In this document: one piece after another, positions 18,728 through 26,446 of the stretch | How the letters are laid out: each line of letters begins with the position of its first letter | Position numbering within the stretch: position 1 is the stretch's first letter | DNA from: CAZDKK01 sp964603725 | GTDB lineage: Bacteria > Eisenbacteria > RBG-16-71-46 > CAIMUX01 > WJJG01 | Length of the DNA: 64,000 nucleotides | Reading direction: 5' to 3' | NCBI GenBank assembly: GCA_964603725.1 | Contig: CAZRWW010000006.1 | Location: 1-64,000, forward strand | Translations under genes and position numbers: made by a program | Notes under the pieces: generated by a model | Databases searched by the model: none | What the model was told of the DNA's origin: nothing | What the model saw: only the letters and a program-made list of their open reading frames with translations

Positions 18728-20986
18728 ATGAAGATCTCCACGTCCGCGATCAGTCTGGCCCTGCTCAGTGTGACGCTCGTGGCGCCGGCGGCCACGGCGG
18801 ATTGTGTCGACTACGGTGCCTACGCCCATTGGATCGGCAGTCTCGACACGCCTGGCCCGGCCGCCGGCGTGACGGTCGATGGCGACCTCGCCTACGTCGC
18901 GGTCGTCGAGGGGGTGCTCCATCAGTGGTCAGGACTGCAGATCATGGATATCAGCGACCCGGCGAATCTCGTGCTTATCGGCAGCGCAGCAACTCCGGCG
19001 AACCCCAATGCAGTGGCCATCTCGGGAACCCATGCCTTCCTGGCGGAGTCATGGGGATGGCACGTCGGGTGGCCCAGGCCGACGCTCGAGGTCGTCGATG
19101 TCGCGGATCCTCGGCACCCCCGGGTCGTGGGGAGCGTCTTCATGGCGGGCGGCGGTAGGGCGGTCGCCGTTTCGGGCACGTACGCCTACGTGATCACCGT
19201 CCAGGACTACGGAGGGACGTGTGCGCTGGAGGTGGTCGATGTCACTGACCCCCAGAATCCAACTGGGGTCAGCCATACAGTCCTACCTGGGCCCGCCTAC
19301 GATCTGCAGCTTGCGGGCGGCTACGCCTACATCGCCGGCCACAGTTCCGGCCTCGTGGTCGTGGATGTCTCGGATCCCCATTGCCCGGCGATCGCGGCCA
19401 CTCTGAAGGTGCCGCTCTGTCCCCGCGGCATCGCGCTCTCGGGCGACCTGGCCTGTGTGGCCGCGGAGGGGACCTACGGTGGATGCTTCTGCACCATCGA
19501 CATCACCGAGCCGACGGAGCCCAAGCTCTTGGCCAGCGTTGCCACCCTTACGTGGGCCAATGACGTCTGCATCGCGGGCACCATCGCCTGTGTGGCGGCT
19601 CGCAACCTCGAGATCTTCGACGTCGCCGACCCGGCGAATCCGCGGCTCATCGGCCGCGCGGGGACACCCGACCGAAACGCTTGCGCCGTGGCCTTCTCAA
19701 GGGATCACGCCTTTGTGGCGGACTATGACGATGGCTTGGCCGTGATCGACCTGCAGTGCCCCGCCACCGCCTTTTGCCTGGGCAGCGTGGCGACACCGGG
19801 TTCTGCCTCAGAAGTGGCGGTCTTAGGTCCAACCGCCTGCGTCACCGACTACTACTTCGAGATCCTCGACGTTTCGGATCCCGCTGATCCACGGTTGGTC
19901 GGCCACTTGGACACGAGTCCAAACTGGGCCCGAAGCGTCGCCATGGCGGGAATCTATGCGTACGGGAGCGTGGGGCCGTACGGTGGATATGGCCGTTCAG
20001 GCCTCTATGTCATCAACCTCGTGAAGCCCGCCAGCCCTCAGATTGCGGGCTTCGTGGAACTGCCCCTGGCGGTCGACACCGGTCAAGTGGTCGTGTCTGG
20101 AGAATACGCCTACGTTTCGGCCCCGCACTATGGTCTCGCGGTGATAGATGTGTCGGAGCCGGCGCAGCCCCACTTGGTCGCCAGCCTCGGTGAGGGGGGC
20201 TTCCACGGTCTCGACGTGGCCGGTTCCTACGTCTATGGCGCAGATTCCGGTGGCGGCGACGACGGCCTCTACGTGATCGACGTCTCGGATCCCACGGATC
20301 CTCGAATCGTTGCCCACTTGAGCGTTCCGGGAACCTGGGATGTTGCGGTCAGTGGCAGCTACGCCTACCTCCTGGGCTATACCTACGCGCTCAAGGTGAT
20401 CGACGTCACCAACCCTGCCTCCCCCGAGCAGATTGGCAGCCTGGACGTGGGGGTCGGCCTGGCCCTATCCAGGCTGACTGTCGTGGACGGCGTCGCCTAC
20501 ATCACGGCCAGAGGGCTGGGGCTCCTCGTGGTCGACGTGCGGGATCCCCACGCGCCCCGGGTCATCGGCAGTTTGTGCACACCGGAGATGCCTGCCGGCG
20601 TCTGCCAGGCCGACAGCTTGGTCTATCTCGCCGGCGGGCGTTCCGGGCTTCAGATCTGCCCCTCGCAGTGTGAGATGACCTCCGTTGTCACGCCATCTGC
20701 CGCTACCGTCCGCGGCCCTGACCTGCGCGTCGGGCCGAATCCGTCCTTCGGCCAGTCATCCGTTCTCTTCGTCGCGCCCGTGAGCGGCCGCGTCTCCGCC
20801 AGTATCCTCGATGCAGCCGGCCGTCAGGTTCGCCTTCTGAGCGATGGGGTCTTGAGCTCGGGAGCGCACGAACTCGCGTGGGATGGCCGCGACGACATGG
20901 GCCATCCGGTCGCGGGGGGCGTCTATCTGGCTCGGGTAGCCATGGGCGAGGCAACGCGGACCGCGCGGCTCGTGCTCATCCGGTGA
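18728..20986 (+). CDS. Secreted LVIVD-repeat beta-propeller protein 2 with C-terminal sorting domain
   Basis: A 752-residue paralogue of the protein at 13588-15789. A signal peptide (MKISTSAISLALLSVTLVAPAA) precedes about 14 LVIVD units ('GLxVIDVSDPxxPxxxG'). The tail is of the same FlgD-like type (NPSFGQSSVLFV, ILDAAGRQVRLL, HELAWDGRDDMG, GGVYLARV). The two proteins differ clearly in sequence, so this is an older paralogue pair, not a recent copy like the flanking DinB and DUF1016 pieces. The lysine-rich peptide gene copy 2 starts 72 bases after the stop. Confidence 0.88.
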   Translation: MKISTSAISLALLSVTLVAPAATADCVDYGAYAHWIGSLDTPGPAAGVTVDGDLAYVAVVEGVLHQWSGLQIMDISDPANLVLIGSAATPANPNAVAISGTHAFLAESWGWHVGWPRPTLEVVDVADPRHPRVVGSVFMAGGGRAVAVSGTYAYVITVQDYGGTCALEVVDVTDPQNPTGVSHTVLPGPAYDLQLAGGYAYIAGHSSGLVVVDVSDPHCPAIAATLKVPLCPRGIALSGDLACVAAEGTYGGCFCTIDITEPTEPKLLASVATLTWANDVCIAGTIACVAARNLEIFDVADPANPRLIGRAGTPDRNACAVAFSRDHAFVADYDDGLAVIDLQCPATAFCLGSVATPGSASEVAVLGPTACVTDYYFEILDVSDPADPRLVGHLDTSPNWARSVAMAGIYAYGSVGPYGGYGRSGLYVINLVKPASPQIAGFVELPLAVDTGQVVVSGEYAYVSAPHYGLAVIDVSEPAQPHLVASLGEGGFHGLDVAGSYVYGADSGGGDDGLYVIDVSDPTDPRIVAHLSVPGTWDVAVSGSYAYLLGYTYALKVIDVTNPASPEQIGSLDVGVGLALSRLTVVDGVAYITARGLGLLVVDVRDPHAPRVIGSLCTPEMPAGVCQADSLVYLAGGRSGLQICPSQCEMTSVVTPSAATVRGPDLRVGPNPSFGQSSVLFVAPVSGRVSASILDAAGRQVRLLSDGVLSSGAHELAWDGRDDMGHPVAGGVYLARVAMGEATRTARLVLIR

Positions 20987-21058
20987 TCGCACTGCGATTC
21001 GCGCAGCAGAGGCCCGGCGCGGCGCAACGTCAGGGACAAGACGCAATGGAGGGACGTC

Positions 21059-21178
21059 ATGGGAGACAAGGGGAAGAAGGACAAGGACAAGGGCCAAAAG
21101 CAGAAACAGAAGGAAAAGGAGAAGAAGCAGGCTGAGAAGGCGGCCCGCAAGCAGGAGAAACAGGCGAAGAAGGTTTGA
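21059..21178 (+). CDS. 39-residue lysine-rich peptide, copy 2
   Basis: ATG 21059 follows a GGAGGGACGTC leader. The product again has exactly 39 residues, starts MGDKGKKDKDKGQKQK and ends EKQAKKV. Relative to copy 1, 'DKKQAEKEAQ' is replaced by 'QKEKEKKQAE', keeping length and composition. The leader ('gcgcggcgcaacgtcaggg' and following) is shared with copy 1 almost base for base. As with copy 1, a DUF1016 remnant faces it. Confidence 0.65.
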   Translation: MGDKGKKDKDKGQKQKQKEKEKKQAEKAARKQEKQAKKV

Positions 21179-21287
21179 TCTGGGCAAGAGGACTTGAGTG
21201 CGCCGCCGGCGGCCAGCGCTCATCCTCGCTACTCACCCACATCCCCTCGCGACAACCCCTCCTCCAACTCCTCCGGACTGGGGAGCT

Positions 21288-21401
21288 GCCCGCGAAGGAG
21301 AACCCGCGGCCGAGTTCGAGGAACAAGTCCCTGAGCCGCTCGGTCGGGTCCTTGAGGCGTTGGATGAGGAGGATGTTGTGACCCCAGGGGAGCTGCGTCA
21401 G
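21288..21401 (-). pseudogene. DUF1016 nuclease remnant, copy 2
   Basis: Only LPWGHNILLIQRLKDP through ELGRGFSFAG remains, with the same deletion junction (TERLRDLFLELG) as copy 1. The N-terminal helices kept in copy 1 are gone here. Copy 2 has therefore decayed further after duplication. Confidence 0.72.
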
Positions 21402-21517
21402 CAGCGCCGGCGCGCTGTTGCGAGATACTGTCGAACGGCAGTCGAGACACTCACACCTCCACACCGGCGGCCTGTACAGGTCCATGCAGCCGTTCACGCG
21501 CCAACACCCGTGACGAT

Positions 21518-21579
21518 GTCTCGCTCGCGGCGGGTGCCCGTGGGGACGGCCGCGGTCGTGGCGGGTGCCCGTGGGGACG
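21518..21579. repeat. Two tandem 31-bp units upstream of DUF1016 remnant 2
   Basis: Units 21518-21548 and 21549-21579 share 'ggcgggtgcccgtggggac' and match the 31-bp pair at 18255-18316. A third, degraded half unit follows to about 21600. Confidence 0.75.
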
Positions 21580-21715
21580 GCCACGGTCGCAGCGCGTACC
21601 GGGGAGGCCCCGCTCGCCACCGTAGAAATGTGCGTTGTCCATCTCTTTGGGGTCACTGACCCCGGGCGCTCCGTCCTGGGCGGGGCCATGGCCGTCGGCC
21701 TCCTAGGCTGGGTCC

Positions 21716-21999
21716 TCCCGTGGCTTCTCGCTGTTCCCGCTCTGCCGCCTCTGCGGCGAGGCCCGCAGCCCCCGCGCCAGCGACGCCGAGCTGGCCAGCT
21801 TCGTCCTCGACATGGGCGCGACCGAGCTGGAAGGCTTCACCCACGCCGACCCCGACCGCGACCATCACATCGTCATCTACGACCCGATGCCCGGCGGATC
21901 GGGCTTCCTGCCGCAGATCGTCGCGTTCTGGGAGCTGGCGCCAGGGACGCGGGGGCGATGGTGGTGCATTTGGGGGAGGTGGGGAGGGCGCTGGGGTAA
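21716..21999 (+). pseudogene. DUF1998-type protein fragment (DISARM DrmB-like C-terminal part)
   Basis: The frame reads a CRLCGEARSPR zinc-ribbon piece, then LDMGATELEGF, then VIYDPMPGGSGFLPQIV. 'YDxMPGGSG' is a hallmark of DUF1998, the C-terminal domain of DrmB and related helicases. After FWEL the sequence shifts one base and ends in RDAGAMVVHLGEVGRALG and a stop at 21997-21999. The same tail ends the fragment at 22711-22956. The N-terminal helicase part and the REase-like domain between are missing. The link to DISARM is supported by drmD and drmMI in the same window but is not proven. Confidence 0.65.
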
Positions 22000-22022
22000 G
22001 CAGAGTTGTTCACAGCCCTGAG

Positions 22023-22550
22023 TCATGACCTCTCGTCCGGCCGGAACCCGATTCGACGGCGAGAAGGCTCTGGTGTAGCCATGAGTCGGCGAATTGCCAG
22101 GAAGACGACTCTGAATCGGGCGTCGTACTTCTTCTCGAGCATCTCCAGCTTCTGTGCCAGATCCGCATGGGGGATGAGCATTCGTCGCAGCTTCACGAAC
22201 GCTCGCATGATCTCGATGTTGACCATCACGGCGCGCTTGCTGCGAAGCACGCTGGAGAGCATCGCGACTCCTTGCTCGGTGAAGGCAAGCGGTCTGCTCC
22301 GGCGCCTGCCGCCCCATGAACTTGAAGTGCCAATTTGGCACTTCAAGTCTCTAACTTCTTGCCGCGTAAGCTGAAACGCGAAGTCCTCTGGGAAGCGATC
22401 CGCATTGCGCCTTACCTGCCGGGTAAGATGCCTGGTATCCACCTCATAGAGAGCTGCGAGGTCGGCATCCAGCATCACGCGGCAGCCCCTGAGGAAGTGA
22501 ATCTTGCTCTCGATCAATGCTGCTGACACCGCCTTCACGCCCACAACCAT
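22023..22550 (-). CDS. ORF6N-domain DNA-binding protein
   Basis: A complete 175-residue ORF6N protein. It has the N-terminal ORF6N motif (FLRGCRVMLDADLAALYEVDT, RFPEDFAFQLT), the central FTEQGVAMLSSVLRS and VNIEIMRAFVKLR block, and the C-terminal LEKKYDARFRVVF tail ending IGFRP. Such proteins are common in phages, plasmids and defence islands and are thought to bind DNA; the exact role is unknown. It is the intact reference for the deleted copy at 10899-11204 and the tail remnant at 24957-24996. It converges on the DUF1998 fragment. Confidence 0.85.
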   Translation of the reverse strand: MVVGVKAVSAALIESKIHFLRGCRVMLDADLAALYEVDTRHLTRQVRRNADRFPEDFAFQLTRQEVRDLKCQIGTSSSWGGRRRSRPLAFTEQGVAMLSSVLRSKRAVMVNIEIMRAFVKLRRMLIPHADLAQKLEMLEKKYDARFRVVFLAIRRLMATPEPSRRRIGFRPDERS

Positions 22551-22710
22551 GCCAGCTCCCTCCGCGGGGTCGGGGCTGAGCCCCCCGTTCGCTCGTCCGG
22601 CCGACCGGGAGTCCTGCCTGCTCCAGAGGGCTAGCCATTCAGATGCCAGCCCAACTCACGCTGGCCACGACAACTCCAATCCCCTTCCACCGCACTGGCA
22701 AGGCGTCGGC

Positions 22711-22956
22711 CAGATGAACCTGGACGGGGACTCGACCGTCGCCGACTAGGCCTGGCCGGAGAAGAAGGTGCTCATCTTCATCGACCGCATGTCGACCGGG
22801 CTGCACGGCGCCCCGCGGCAGAGCGCGGTCGACCGGATGCGGCGGCATAAGGCGCGGCTCGCCGGCTGGCGCGTGGTGGAGATCGCCGCCGAAGCGCTCA
22901 GGGACTCGGGGGCGATGGCGGTGCATCTGGGGGAACTGGCGAGGGTGCTGGGGTAG
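22711..22956 (+). pseudogene. DUF1998-protein C-terminal fragment with in-frame amber stop
   Basis: One frame reads VGQMNLDGDSTVAD, a TAG at 22747-22749, then AWPEKKVLIFIDRMSTGLHG and VVEIAAEALRDSGAMAVHLGELARVLG to a stop at 22954-22956. The block 'KKVLIFIDxMSxGLHG....VVEI' looks like the small REase-fold tail found at the end of long DUF1998/DrmB-like proteins. The amber codon and missing upstream part make it a pseudogene. Family naming is moderate. Confidence 0.6.
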
Positions 22957-23030
22957 ACCTTGTGAGCGTGTTGGGTGAGCGTGTTGGCTCCCACTCACAC
23001 TTCCCATTGGAGGGCCGCGCACCGCATCGA

Positions 23031-24010
23031 TCACTCTCGCTGCAGTTCCGCTGCCAGCTCGGGCAGCGCAGCGGCCGGCCACATGGTGATTCGTTCCTCG
23101 GCGGGAAAGCGGCTCCTGCCGGGGTGATTCACCCAGAGATGGGCCGGGTTCAGATCCGCGGTGGCGATCCGCATGGATTTGGTGATCTTGGGTGCTTCGC
23201 TGCACGTGACCTCGATGCCGTACGTCCGCCCGGCGTGACTGAAGAGCAAGTCGAGCTCGGCCCCCTGGTACGTGGCCCAGAAGTAGGCTTCAGCGGGACG
23301 GATCAAGTCCAGCACCTGCTCGATCACGAAACCTTCCCACGAGGCGCACATGCGGGGATATGACATCAGCACATCGCGGTTCGGCACGGACAGCAGGCTG
23401 TGCAGGATTCCCGCGTCGCGCAGGTAGATCTTCGGTGCTTTGGTAGTGAGCCAGCATCGTCCAGAAGCGGCGCATGGCGGGAGCCGGAATCGAGATGCCG
23501 AGCTGCGGAACGTCCCTCTCGAGGAAGGTCCTGATGAACCCCTCGCGCCACGCTTGACTGTCCTCATCCGTGGCAGCCAAGACGAGCGGGGCGAACCCCC
23601 CCGCAGCCAGAGCTGGTCCAGTGCCGGCGGGCCCACCTCTTCCAGGTTGAATCCGGTCAGGTCGACGAACTCGACTCGTCCCGCCAAAGACTCCGAGACG
23701 CCTTCGATGAGCCGTGGGGAGGCGCTGCCGAGAATCAGAAATGGCCTGGGGCAGCCGCCCGGTCTGCCAGCACGCGCTGGACTTCGTCGATGACCACGAG
23801 CCCGGCAATGGCCGACAGGGCAAGCTCGGGATTCTGGAGCCTGGCCATGTCCTGGGGCGATTCGAGGTCGAAGATCGTGGCCTGTCGGTCCCGGGCGATG
23901 GAGCCCGCCAGGGTCGTCTTGCCGCACTGTCTGGCCCCCAGCAGCGCGACCACGGGAGCCCTCCGCAGGGCGGCGGCGACCCTCTTCGCATGGGTCGGTC
24001 TTGGAACCAT
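23031..24010 (-). pseudogene. DUF4143-family ATPase with at least three frameshifts
   Basis: Walker A ALLGARQCGKTT and Walker B LVVIDEVQ are in one frame (24010 to ~23745). 'LILGSASPRLIEGVSESLAGR' and 'FVDLTGF' are in a second (~23745-23600). 'EGFIRTFLERDVPQLG' is in a third (~23600-23445). 'LRDAGILHSLL' through 'GAELDLLFSHAGRTYGIEV' returns to the second frame, with the stop at 23031. Together they make one complete AAA_14 + DUF4143 protein, so decay is recent and by small indels. Sequencing error is possible but three events make it less likely. Confidence 0.8.
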
Positions 24011-24173
24011 GTCGGCAGAACATCCATGAGTTTCAGGAGCGCCAATCCAGAAACTCGCGGATTCGGCTCCGTGCCGGATTCCATCTGACCACGCCTGCAA
24101 TCACCACGTTGGCAACCAGATTGCTATCACCCCAGGTGACGAGACTGCCCGTCCGAGCGCCCTTCCCCGGTGC

Positions 24174-24202
24174 TTGACATCTATACGTCATTGGCGTAGG
24201 GT
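24174..24202 (+). promoter_or_regulatory. Promoter and operator candidate of the toxin-antitoxin operon
   Basis: TTGACA (24174-24179) and TAGGGT (24197-24202) are 17 bases apart. A palindrome TACG-7-CGTA lies inside the spacer (24184-24198), a plausible site for self-repression by the HTH antitoxin. The ATG follows at 24208, so transcripts from this promoter would be nearly leaderless. Confidence 0.5.
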
Positions 24203-24207
24203 TGACC

Positions 24208-24525
24208 ATGCGATTCCTTGAGACGGCCGTCTTCACGAGGGAGGTCCAAGGCATCCTTCTTGACAGCGAGTACCGTGCCCTGCAATTGGCACTCGCTCTC
24301 CGCCCCGAGCAGGGAGCGCTTATACGGGGATCGGGCGGGCTCCGCAAGATCCGCTGGGCCGGCGCTGGACGTGGGAAGCGCGGCGGCGTGCGGATCATCT
24401 ACTACTGGGACGCAAAGGAGGACGCATTCTACATGCTCTACATCTACGCCAAGAACGAGCAGGAGGACCTCACGCCCGCCCAACTCCGAGTTCTGAGCCG
24501 AATCGTCCGCGAGGAGTTCCGATGA
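24208..24525 (+). CDS. higB: RelE/HigB-type toxin
   Basis: A 105-residue RelE-superfamily toxin (MRFLETAVFTREV). Family marks are 'GSGGLRKIRWAGAGRGKRGGVRIIYYW' as the core sheet with basic residues, and 'YMLYIYAKNEQEDLTPAQL' near the end. Toxins of this type cleave mRNA at the ribosome and are neutralised by the co-encoded antitoxin. The stop overlaps the antitoxin ATG by four bases (ATGA at 24522-24525). Toxin-first order with an HTH antitoxin is the HigBA/NadS arrangement. All expected blocks are present. Confidence 0.85.
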   Translation: MRFLETAVFTREVQGILLDSEYRALQLALALRPEQGALIRGSGGLRKIRWAGAGRGKRGGVRIIYYWDAKEDAFYMLYIYAKNEQEDLTPAQLRVLSRIVREEFR

Positions 24526-24833
24526 AACAGCGCGACTTCGAGAAGCTGGTGACCAGTGTCAGGCAAGCCGGCAGGATCCGTCGCGGCGAGGCCAATCATT
24601 CGCGCGCCTTCGTCTTGAGACCTGAGGACATCAAGGCGATTCGCCTCCGCCTCGGCAAGTCCCAGACAGAATTCGCGCTCATGATCGGAGTCAGCGTGGC
24701 AACCCTTCGCAACTGGGAGCAAGGCCGCCGGATGCCGGAGGGACCGGCGATGGCCCTGCTGATGGTTGCTGCGAGGAATCCCAGAGCTGTCGCTGCGGCG
24801 CTCACAAGGAGGCCGGCCCGAGGCGGAAGCTGA
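24522..24833 (+). CDS. higA: HTH antitoxin, HigA/NadS family
   Basis: A 103-residue protein with an N-terminal toxin-binding region (FEKLVTSVRQAGRIRRGE) and an XRE-type helix-turn-helix: LGKSQTEFALMIGVSVATLRNWEQGRRMPEG, about residues 48-80. 'NWEQGRRxPEGPA' is typical of NadS-like antitoxins. It is translationally coupled to the toxin by an ATGA overlap and probably represses the operon through the palindrome at 24184-24198. Confidence 0.87.
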   Translation: MKQRDFEKLVTSVRQAGRIRRGEANHSRAFVLRPEDIKAIRLRLGKSQTEFALMIGVSVATLRNWEQGRRMPEGPAMALLMVAARNPRAVAAALTRRPARGGS

Positions 24834-24871
24834 TCGAGCGAGAACGAGAGACCGGTTCGACTCAAGGGTCC

Positions 24872-24934
24872 GAGGCGCTCAGGGATGCGGGGGCGATGGC
24901 GTTGCCCCTGGGGGAGGTGGGGAGGGTGCTGGGG
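24872..24934 (+). pseudogene. Third DUF1998-protein tail remnant
   Basis: Twenty-one codons reading EALRDAGAMALPLGEVGRVLG, the same terminal segment as at 21944-21999 and 22894-22956. The stop codon is replaced by GTG. Only the tail is left. Confidence 0.6.
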
Positions 24935-24956
24935 GTGGGCCCGGTGAGAGGGGGTC

Positions 24957-24996
24957 TAGTGAGGCCATGAGTCCACGAATCGCCAGGAAGGCGCAC
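24957..24996 (-). pseudogene. ORF6N C-terminal tail remnant
   Basis: The minus strand reads CAFLAIRGLMASLD, matching the tail FLAIRRLMATPEP of the intact ORF6N gene. It directly follows a DUF1998 tail, as at 21.7-22.5 kb, so the pair was copied together. Confidence 0.5.
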
Positions 24997-25021
24997 AGTT
25001 TCAGAGCAGTGAAAAATCGTC

Positions 25022-25049
25022 TTGACTATTTTGCAGAGTAGATTATTCT
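25022..25049 (+). promoter_or_regulatory. Sigma70-like promoter of the DUF4143 ATPase at 25056
   Basis: TTGACT (25022-25027), a 16-base spacer ending 'gtagat', and TATTCT (25044-25049). The expected transcription start is at or next to the ATG at 25056, so the mRNA is probably leaderless. The element resembles the promoter at 29342-29370. Confidence 0.6.
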
Positions 25050-25055
25050 GGCCCC

Positions 25056-26276
25056 ATGCTGGCGCGCCAACCCTATGTCCGTATGTGGGAAGAACTTGCT
25101 GCCGAGAAGCGCATGGTGCTTCTGGCCGGGCCGCGGCAGTGTGGCAAGACCACGCTGGCCAAGATGATTGCCGCCCGGTTCACGAACAGCCTCTACTTCA
25201 ACTGGGACATCATCACCGACAAGCAGAGGCTGATTGCCGATCCCTACTTCTTCCAGGACATCTTGAGGAAGGACGCGTCCACGCCGCTGATTCTCTTCGA
25301 CGAGATTCACAAGTACAAGGGCTGGAAGAACTACCTCAAGGGTGTCTACGACCGCTTCCATGACGGGTACCATTTCCTCGTTTCGGGAAGCGGGCGACTC
25401 GACCTCTACCAGAAGGGCGGGGATTCCCTGGCCGGTCGCTACTACGCCTTCCACCTGTGGCCGCTAACGCTCGGGGAGCTTCACAGCCAGGGCAACACGC
25501 TCGATCGGTTCAGGCAAGACCCCCTGCATGTGTGCGCCCGGGACCGGGAAGACTGCCAGGCAGCGTGGCGTCGCCTCTCCTCGTTCAGCGGCTTTCCTGA
25601 ACCCTACCTGGCCGGGAGAGCGACCACCTATCGACGCTGGTCAAGCGCATACCATCGCCAGCTCATCCGCGAAGACATCCGCGACTTGACGGATGTCAAG
25701 AACATCGACGATCTGGAGATCCTCTTCGCCCTCCTGCCCTCGAGGGTGGGGGCACCGTTGTCGATTCCAAGCCTGAGCAACGATCTGAAGGTCGCCTACA
25801 ACACCGTGAAGAGCTGGCTGGAAATCTTCGAGCGGTTCTATCTCACCTTCACCCTGACCCCTTGGACGGCCCAAGTCAGCCGCGCCATCCAGAAGGAGCG
25901 CAAGGTCTACCTGTTCGACTGCGCACTAGTCGAGGACCCGGGAGTACGGTTCGAGAACATGATCGCCCTGGAGCTGTTTCGCGCCGTCTCCAACTGGAAC
26001 GATCTTGGTCTCGGACGCTTCGGACTTCACTACATCCGCACCAAGGAGGGCCGCGAAGTCGACTTCCTCCTGGTCGAGAAGCGCAAGCCTCTGCTCTTGA
26101 TCGAGGCCAAGCTCCGGGACACGACGCCTGAGATCAATCTGAAACGGTTCCAGACGGCCCTGTCAGTTCCCGCCGTCCAGCTCGTCGACGAGGATGAAGG
26201 CTACCGGCTCATGGACAACCATGGCCAGCCGGTTCTGGTGGCGCCCGCCGCCTGGTGGTTGCCGAACTTGCCTTGA
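25056..26276 (+). CDS. DUF4143-family AAA ATPase, intact
   Basis: A 406-residue AAA_14 + DUF4143 protein. Walker A is GPRQCGKTT (residues 25-33) and Walker B LILFDEIHK is around D82-E83. The sensor-like 'FLVSGSGRLDLYQ' follows. The C-terminal half has an HTH-like 'LSIPSLSNDLKVAYNTVKSWLEIFE' and ends with a PD-(D/E)XK-like nuclease fold: REVDFLLVEKRKPLLLIEAKL, with D, E and K in the expected order. The biological role of the family is not settled; members are frequent in accessory regions. A broken paralogue of its C-terminal half lies at 28758-29170. Confidence 0.87.
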   Translation: MLARQPYVRMWEELAAEKRMVLLAGPRQCGKTTLAKMIAARFTNSLYFNWDIITDKQRLIADPYFFQDILRKDASTPLILFDEIHKYKGWKNYLKGVYDRFHDGYHFLVSGSGRLDLYQKGGDSLAGRYYAFHLWPLTLGELHSQGNTLDRFRQDPLHVCARDREDCQAAWRRLSSFSGFPEPYLAGRATTYRRWSSAYHRQLIREDIRDLTDVKNIDDLEILFALLPSRVGAPLSIPSLSNDLKVAYNTVKSWLEIFERFYLTFTLTPWTAQVSRAIQKERKVYLFDCALVEDPGVRFENMIALELFRAVSNWNDLGLGRFGLHYIRTKEGREVDFLLVEKRKPLLLIEAKLRDTTPEINLKRFQTALSVPAVQLVDEDEGYRLMDNHGQPVLVAPAAWWLPNLP

Positions 26277-26297
26277 GATCTCGCTCGGGGGGCAGTG

Positions 26298-26373
26298 CCC
26301 GCTGCGGCGAGCACTCCCCGCTGCGGCGAGCTCTCCCCGCTGCGGCGAGCACTCCCCGCTGCGGCGAGCTCTC
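26298..26373. repeat. Four 19-bp tandem units between convergent genes
   Basis: The unit 'cccgctgcggcgagcactc' alternates with 'cccgctgcggcgagctctc', giving a 38-bp period twice. It lies in the 170-base gap between the stop codons of the ATPase and GAPDH genes. Confidence 0.85.
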
Positions 26374-26446
26374 GATGCGGGGACAGCCACGCCGCGACCG
26401 ACTGCGCTCGCGCACGGGGCTGGACCCCGCCTCCGAGCGTCCTATG

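Noticed and set aside
18255..21579. 31-bp repeats as CRISPR repeats
   Set aside because: Units are directly adjacent with no spacers, only two per site, and no cas genes are present.
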